Shown: piece by piece, positions 52,601-61,600 of the stretch | Numbering within the stretch: position 1 is the stretch's first letter | Layout: each line of letters starts with the position of its first letter | Notes under the pieces: model-generated | What the model saw: only the letters and a program-made list of their open reading frames with translations | What the model was told of the DNA's origin: nothing | Database searches by the model: none | Translations under genes and position numbers: made by a program | Assembly: GCA_013433145.1 (NCBI GenBank) | Contig: CM024187.1 | Location: 310,001 to 374,000 of the forward strand | Direction: 5' to 3' | Length of the DNA: 64,000 nt | From: Ascaris suum | Taxonomy: Eukaryota; Nematoda; Chromadorea; Rhabditida; Ascarididae

Positions 52601-55600
52601 CTTCGAAACTACTTTCATTAAATGCGAGAACACGACCTCACATTTGAAAAAATATGAAAAGAAAGACGCATATGTCCCCTTGACAGTGAGACAATAAGCG
52701 TTCAATCGCTATGAAAAATAAGCCATTCAAGTTTCCCTAATCTAAAACGCTGAGTGCTGAAAACGGGATTGGACGATGTGCCCTTTATCACTTTAAAGGG
52801 CGCCTATGGCAGATATCAATGCTATGGATGCTCTTCTGACAATTTCAAAATACGAAAGCAAAACGAAAAGCGAGCTCAAACATTCTTGGATAATATTGGC
52901 TCCACCACATTCGACCTGAACTGTGATTTTAACGGGTCTATTCCCGCAATAATGTGCTCATTTCTCAGCCAAGAAAATCATAAGGAAAATATAGCCTTTA
53001 AACGTGGAAGACAAACGGTTTCGAACAATCTCATCTGCAGTATAGTTACTGCTGTTATGATGATTAGAGCAATATAACGATAAACAACGCATCGAAACGT
53101 GTGATACTCGCAGAAACGATCAGTGAAATCTAATCAAAAAAAATGGAAAGCTGTTTGCTCAATCCGACAATAAAATACTGATAACCGCCCTGCAACGACC
53201 GACATCATAAGTGCAATATGCAAATTTCGACATGACAGAGATGTTTCAACTAGTAGTATTCAAGGTAAGTAGTACCTTCTTTGCGACTGAATAAATGTAG
53301 AAACTGAGTGATTTGCTCGATTCTGACAGACTGGAAAGGCCTTTGATGGCTGCATAACGCACTCTCGAGTCTCGATCTTCGCATAAATCACATAATAATC
53401 TCTCCATCGCTAATACTTCCTCTTGATTTCTTCTGCCTCCATCTTAAACATAATTGACTGAACTTAAGGTTAAATATGCTGAGTCGAATTTTTTGTGCAA
53501 TGTAAAAAAAAAAAAAAAAAAAGAAACCATTTCAGTAAGAATAATCAACAACAAGTAACTTTTTAAAAAATCAAAAAACAAATAAGACAGCGTTATAAAG
53601 TAACAATAAGACCTTCCTATGAAAAAGCACACTTAGAGGAAGCGCAAAAAGGCTATTAAAATCACGAATATGGTGATGCCGTTCATAAATGGGAAATGCT
53701 GCAAAAATAAGCATCATTCGAAGAACATCCCCAAACAATGAAGATAACAATTAAATACCACCCTCCCTCCACTCATACCAAACATTGCGCATCTATTTGA
53801 TTATTTCATTCATTATCATATTATAAAACTACATCGAAGGACGAGGAAAGGTGGGTGCTCCCTGGAGACAGACCAGCAATAAGTACATGTTAGTAAGTAG
53901 CCTGTAAACAGCAAGACGAGATGAAGACGCAAAATAGCACAAAGGATATAAGTTATCGATCGCAGCTGCAGCTAAGAACGATCGATCTGCTGCCAACCGT
54001 CCTAATGAGTAAACGCCTGCCTGACGCACCACTGCAATCAGTAAAAGGCTAAAGGTCCACCGTCCTTCATCACTAAAAGAAACCCTCTTTGGCCAACAGT
54101 TGCACTACAGACAACACTGCGGAAGATTCGAATGGCCAGTTGGTACGATCTCGTCTTTCGACCATCCTAGCATTCATCGGATGACTTGACCGGTGAATGA
54201 AACAGTGAGTGGTCGAACTGGTTTGAGTGCTGGAAGCTCTCAGAATGCTCTTGTTTTCCACTGTTGGCATCTCTATCACCTAAAACCCTCATCTGCTAAC
54301 TAGTCAATTTCAGAACACTTGAACCCAATTTTAGAAAGGGAAGAACCCGATTCTAAAAAGGAATCAAAAACTATCCCTCCTTGCGCGACTTCTTTCTTCA
54401 AGTGCTGTAAAATGTACCTTGTCTCAAACGAACCATCTGGAAGCAGATATTATGGAGACTGTTGAAAAGATAATGCTCAATGGTAGTTTTCTAGACAGCA
54501 AGCAAATGTTGCATCATCCAACTTTACCAGTTTTTTACATTTACATAATCGATTACTACGACGGTTTTCTCGCACATGGTGAAGACGGCGTAACATTTTC
54601 GTGGAGACAACTGAAAGGGGTTTTGCATACATGGACTGGTATCCTTTCAATAATTATTAAAAATTAAACACCATCGGTTGCGTCCAATACCTCTTCCGAA
54701 CGCAATAAACACTAGGTATGAAGAATTTTCTCTTATCAACATATACCTAAATGAGACAGAGAAGAGCACATTCGGCACTGCAATGCAAAATATTCTAGCC
54801 TAAAGGGTTTCAAAATGACGTTAGTGGAAGATAATGCTTCATCTAAATATCAAGCTCAGTTAGGATATGTTTAATTAAGTTCCAGCATTAGAATGCTACT
54901 GTTTACGCTTCTTACAACAAATCTTACAAGCAGACGGATCGAACAATCAAGCTAACCCAAAGATGGAGGAAAATACGACTTTAAAATGCAATAAAATTTG
55001 GGCAAAACTTTGCATATATTTGACTCGCAGAAAACGATCGTATGCTGCATGAATATTCCTCACGATAACAAATGCAGTAAGGTTCTGCGTTCAAGAGTTG
55101 CCAATGCCAAATGCTGCATAATATATTACATTCCTTTACCACCCAACAAATACTCCATTCCATCTCAGTTCACCTTACTCCAACTCTGCACTCCTATGTT
55201 GGCGGAGGAACATCCTTCACCTAACATCGTCAGCCGTTATTGCCGTCTACGGATCGCTTTCCCAGGCCTCGGTAAAAGAGACGGACTGCAAGATTGAGTG
55301 CTGCAATCCAGAACTCCTCTCGCCCAAAGCGCTAAAGACTACATTGCAATTTCCCGTCTATTTCTGGTTGCATGCGACGAATATTAGTTTTGCTCCGGCA
55401 ATGCTCATATTTCTTATTATGTGCCTCTCCAATAAATGGAAGCCCTTCTGCCACAGTTTACCAGTAAGTTGCCCCGGATGCGAGCTAATCTTGTTTGATG
55501 CCCGCGGATGCAACCGCCATTTTATTAAACGCCAATAAAAATCCCGTAGCACCAATAGAGAGAGGTATGCAAATGTAAATCGCCGTTTAGAAATATTTTC

Positions 55601-58600
55601 TACGATGGATATATGTTCTGCATTTTTTGCATTACTATTTGATATATTATCCATGTTGGGTATACCAAGGCAATGACAGAGAATACTTTATGCTAGAATT
55701 ATGCGCAATATACCTGTCTGAGCTCTGTGAGTATGTGCATGACCCTCTCAGGATAATTATAAGGAAACAATGGAGATCTTACGACGAATTACCTCCTCGG
55801 CTGACAGCAATGTGACGCATCCATTCCCGATCACAATTCTTGCGACGATGTCACACTCTAGATGTACACGATGAATGTATTTAACACAACTACTTACCCA
55901 TGAACTCGTCCTCTAATGCGTAATGAGTGCCCCACAAGCACCTGTTGGTATAATGCTCGCCTGTTCGTCCTCGACTGACTTCTTCGGCAGGTACATCCTC
56001 ACCTAATTTCTTGCAGTTGACCACTCCGTGGAAGCAGCATACCTCTCACGACGTACATTCCATTGCTGCGGCCGACGCGATGCACTCTGCCATGTTTTGG
56101 ACATCTGTAACAAAAACATTTGCCATCGACTAGGGTATCCGTTCGACTCAAACCTACATATTAAAAAAAAAAAGTCTTCGTGCGCTGTCTTTCTAGAGAG
56201 TCTGCGGTCAATAATAAACCATTGTTCACTCAAACATCTAGAGTGGTTTTAATATTGATCAATGTTGGCCAAATATTGGTCAATGACATTAGATACGAAT
56301 TAATATTTCATTGTCCGCTGTGCAACTTATAAGCGACTGGAGGTGCTATACTACAAAAATCCGATAGGTAACAATGACCGAATAAGGGACAGTACAGTAA
56401 GGGCCAACCTCAGGAATAGATTATTTCAGAGTTTGATGAGAAATGTCCCAATTAAATAGTACGAAGGAAACACTGAGAGTTTAGAGGACAAAGGAAAATA
56501 CTGCAATCAATGTCGGACATGTGCGCCTTTTTGGACAAGTAATACTAATTCATATTAAAATATGAGCGTCTGCATCAAACGCGATCACAATCGAATGAAC
56601 GAGTTCGCAATTCTTTAACTTCATTCTGCAAATCATCGTCATTCTGCAAGTCCTCTTCAATTTTTACTTTGATTCCACTGAATTCTAGACAGAGGATAAG
56701 ATGCAATAAGATTCGAAGCATTAGCTGACGTTGAGGGGCAAGCAAGTTTCAAATGCTCGCTAACAAATCAATCTCTAAACGGATGGATAAATATATCTTT
56801 GCAAATGTGCCGAGCAGTAAAACAAGACATTACTCCACCAACACTTCCTCCATTTTGCCGGCACGAGAACAAATACAAGGAAAAACAGGAAGGAAAGAAA
56901 AAATATACCCGCATTGCATTGAGAAGCTTCTTATCAAGTGTTTGATCAGGAAACAATCCGATACTTGCTCGAATGATCCCAGAAGTTTGGCTGCTTCCGC
57001 ACGCACCAAAACCTTCAACGAAATCTTCGTGTTCGAATTTATCTCCTAATTTCTCATTAAACAATTGCGTTCAACAGTAGCAATAAAACAGGAAAACTAG
57101 AAGAATAAAAAGATAAATGTGCACTTATTGCCCTCCTAAACATCCCACAAAAAATGCAATTTCAGCAGGTGAACCCTTACGTCAGAAGTCTTGAATAAAT
57201 GTGGCGCAATTTCTTAGTAACTGCTTCAAAAGCATAACAACTAGATGGCCATTTATTTCGTCAACATCTCACATACGAAACCATCGACAGATAAGTTTTT
57301 ATTATGCAATAAATCGCCGCTCAAATACTTACCTCGATATCATTAATCGCGTGACATACAATCGAGAACGCATCATCGACAAGCCGAAGTTCGACATTGT
57401 TACGACCTTTCACTTCCTTAAAACAGCACTTTCTGAACAGAGCAAACCTCAACGATTGCACTGAATTTGGACTACTGTTCTTTTTTCAACCCGTACGATA
57501 TTAAGAATCGATCATATTATAATAATCCGTGTATTACACAAATGGGTACTACAAAGCAAATATAGCAAAAGTGAATTTTGAAATGATTTCGGGGGAGGGG
57601 GCTCGAAAAGAAATAAAAATTGAACTTGGATGCATATGCTCTAACGAGCAGTTCTATATGCTATACAATTAAACCCAACGTGGACCAATGATCACCCTTT
57701 CCAAATCGCCTCAAAGCACTAATCATTAAATCTTATCCAGTAGTGATATGATAGATGGCAATCATATGCAAATTGTGTGCGAAGAGTGTTAAATAAACAT
57801 TAATATGTGATACCAACATTTTACACTAAACATCGGCTTCTATTAGAATCGTTGTTAGCTAAACGATCTCTAAATAAAAGACTTGAACCCTTTAAAAAAT
57901 TTTAGCAACATAATCTGTTGCATAAAATAAGAGTAAAGCTCGTTACGTTTCGGGAATACGATCGGCAAAATCCTTTAAAATCCTCAACGCCTCGATTCGC
58001 ACAAATTTCTCTGTGTTTCCGATAGCTGAAATTTATTGTTACTCGACAGCTGAAGTATATATTGCAGAAAAAACTTCTATAGTTCTTTAAAGGAATGTGC
58101 GGTATCTTCGAAACTACTTTCATTAAATGCGAGAACACGACCTCACATTTGAAAAAATATGAAAAGAAAGACGCATATGTCCCCTTGACAGTGAGACAAT
58201 AAGCGTTCAATCGCTATGAAAAATAAGCCATTCAAGTTTCCCTAATCTAAAACGCTGAGTGCTGAAAACGGGATTGGACGATGTGCCCTTTATCACTTTA
58301 AAGGGCGCCTATGGCAGATATCAATGCTATGGATGCTCTTCTGACAATTTCAAAATACGAAAGCAAAACGAAAAGCGAGCTCAAACATTCTTGGATAATA
58401 TTGGCTCCACCACATTCGACCTGAACTGTGATTTTAACGGGTCTATTCCCGCAATAATGTGCTCATTTCTCAGCCAAGAAAATCATAGGAAAATATAGCC
58501 TTTAAACGTGGAAGACAAACGGTTCGAACAATCTCATCTGCAGTATAGTTACTGCTGTTATGATGATTAGAGCAATATAACGATAAACAACGCATCGAAA

Positions 58601-61600
58601 CGTGTGATACTCGCAGAAACGATCAGTGAAATCTAATCAATAAAAAAATGGAAAGCTGTTTGCTCAATCCGACAATAAATACTGATAACCGCCCTGCAAC
58701 GACCGACATCATAAGTGCAATATGCAAATTTCGACATGACAGAGATGTTTCAACTAGTAGTATTCAAGGTAGTAGTACCTTCTTTGCGACTGAATAAATG
58801 TAGAAACTGAGTGATTTGCTCGATTCTGACAGACTGGAAAGGCCTTTGATGGCTGCATAACGCACTCTCGAGTCTCGATCTTCGCATAAAATCACATAAT
58901 AATCTCTCCATCGCTAATACTTCCTCTTGATTTCTTCTGCCTCCATCTTAAACATAATTGACTGAACTTAAGGTTAAATATGCTGAGTCGAATTTTTTGT
59001 GCAATGTAAAAAAAAAAAAAAAAAAAACAAGAAACCATTTCAGTAAGAATAATCAACAACAAGTAACTTTTTAAAAAATCAAAAAACAAATAAGACAGCG
59101 TTTATAAAGTAACAATAAGACCTTCCTATGAAAAAGCACACTTAGAGGAAGCGCAAAAAGGCTATTAAAATCACGAATATGGTGATGCCGTTCATAAATG
59201 GGAAATGCTGCAAAAATAAGCATCATTCGAAGAAACATCCCCAAACAATGAAGATAACAATTAAATACCACCCTCCCTCCACTCATACCAAACATTGCGC
59301 ATCTATTTGATTATTTCATTCATTATCATATTAAAAACTACATCGAAGGACGAGGAAAGGTGGGTGCTCCCGGAGACAGACCAGCAATAAGTACATGTTA
59401 GTAAGTAGCCTGTAAACAGCAAGACGAGATGAAGACGCAAAATAGCACAAAGGATATAAGATTATCGATCGCAGCTGCAGCTAAGACGATCGATCTGCTG
59501 CCACCGTCCTAATGAGTAAACGCCTGCCTGACGCACCACTGCAATCAGTAAAAGGCTAAAGGTCCACCGTCCTTCATCACTAAAAGAAACCCTCTTTGGC
59601 AACAGTTGCACTACAGACAACACTGCGGAAGATTCGAATGGCCCAGTTGGTACGATCTCGTCTTTCGACATCCTAGCATTCATCGGATGACTTGACGGTG
59701 AATGAAACAGTGAGTGGTCGAACTGGTTTGAGTGCTGGAAGCTCTCAGAATGCTCTTGTTTTCCACTGTTGGCATCTCTATCACCTAAAACCCTCATCTG
59801 TAACTAGTCAATTTTCAGAACACTTGAACCCAATTTTAGAAAGGGAAGAACCCGATTCTAAAAAGGAATCAAAAACTATCCCTCCTTGCGCGACTTCTTT
59901 CTTCAAGTGCTGTAAAAATGTACTTGTCTCAAACGAACCATAGGGAAGCAGATATTATGGAGACTGTTGAAAAGATAATGCTCAATGGTAGTTTTCTAGA
60001 CAGCAAGCAAATGTTGCATCATCCAACTTTAACTTTTTTTACATTTACATAATCGATTACTACGACGGTTTTCTCGCACATGGTGAAGACGGCGTAAACA
60101 TTTTCGTGGAGACAACTGAAAGGGGTTTTGCATACATGGACTGGTATCCTTTCAATAATTATTAAAAATTAAACACCATCGGTTGCGTCCAATACCTCTT
60201 CCGAACGCAATAAACACTAGGTATGAAGAATTTTTCTTATCAACATATACTAAATGAGACAGAGAAGAGCACATTCGGCACTGCAATGCAAAATATTCTA
60301 GCCTAAAGGGTTTCAAAATGACGTTTAGTGGAAGATAATGCTTCATCTAAATATCAAGCTCAGTTAGGATATGTTTAATTAAGTTCCAGCATTAGAATGC
60401 TACTGTTTACGCTTCTTACAACAAATCTTACAAGCAGACGGATCGAACAATCAAGCTAACCCAAAGATGGAGGAAAATACGACTTTAAAATGCAATAAAA
60501 TTTGGGCAAAACTTTGCATATATTTGACTCGCAGAAAACGATCGTATGCTGCATGAATATTCCTCACGATAACAAATGCAGTAAGGTTCTGCGTTCAAGA
60601 GTTGCCAATGCCAAATGCTGCATAATATATTACATTCCTTTACCACCAAAAATACTCCATTCCATCTCAGTTCACCTTACTCCAACTCTGCACTCCTATG
60701 TTGGGCGGAGGAACATCCTTCACCTAACATCGTCAGCCGTTATTGCCGTCTACGGATCGCTTTCCCAGGCCTCGGGTAAAAGAGACGGACTGCAAGATTG
60801 AGTGCTGCAATCCAGAACTCCTCTCGCCCAAAGCGCTAAAGACTACATTGCAATTTCCCGTCTATTTCTGGCTGCTGCGACGAATATTAGGTTTTGCTCC
60901 GGCAATGCTCATATTTCTTATTATGTGCCTCTCCAATAAATGGAAGCCCTTCTGCCACGTTTACCAGTAAGTTGCCCCGGATGCGAGCTAATCTTGTTTG
61001 ATGCCCGCGGATGCAACCGCAATTTTATTAAACGCCAATAAAAATCCGTAGCACCAATAGAGAGAGGTATGCAAATGTAAATCGCCGTTTAGAAATATTT
61101 TCTACGATGGATATATGTTCTGCATTTTTGCATTACTATTTGATATATTATCCATGTTGGGTATACCAAGGCAATGACAGAGAATACTTTATGCTAGAAT
61201 TATGCGCAATATACTGTCTGAGCTCTGTGAGTATGTGCATGACCCTCTCAGGATAATTATAAGGAAACAATGGAGATCTTACGACGAATTACCTCGCGGT
61301 GACAGCAATGTGACGCATCCATTCCCGATCACAATTTCTTGCGACGATGTCACACTCTAGATGTACACGATGAATGTATTTAACACAACTACTTACCATG
61401 AACTCGTCTCTAATGGCGTAATGAGTGCCCCACAAGCACCTGTTGGTATAATGCTCGCCTGTTCGTCCTCGACTGACTTCTTCGGCAGGTACATCCTCAC
61501 CTAATTTCTTGCCAGTTGACCACTCCGTGGAGCAGCATACCTCTCACGACGTACATTCCATTGCTGCGGCCGACGCGATGCACTCTGCCATGTTTTGGAC

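Larger units (their letters stand above)
48434..53952. repeat. Tandem array, copy 3 (about 5.52 kb)
   Basis: The cleanest copy for the INTS4 frame. Exons on the minus strand: truncated G 48434-48512, E 50380-50588, D 51394-51498, C 51821-51905, B 52438-52517, A 53276-53442. Exon lengths 167, 80, 85, 105 and 209 chain in phase, except for a four-base excess in E between PAEEV and EDEQASI. Confidence 0.95.

Noticed and set aside
42900..59470. The array as a mobile element or rDNA-like repeat
   Set aside because: Units contain host INTS4 exons in native order. There are no terminal repeats, transposase, reverse transcriptase or rRNA-like sequence.
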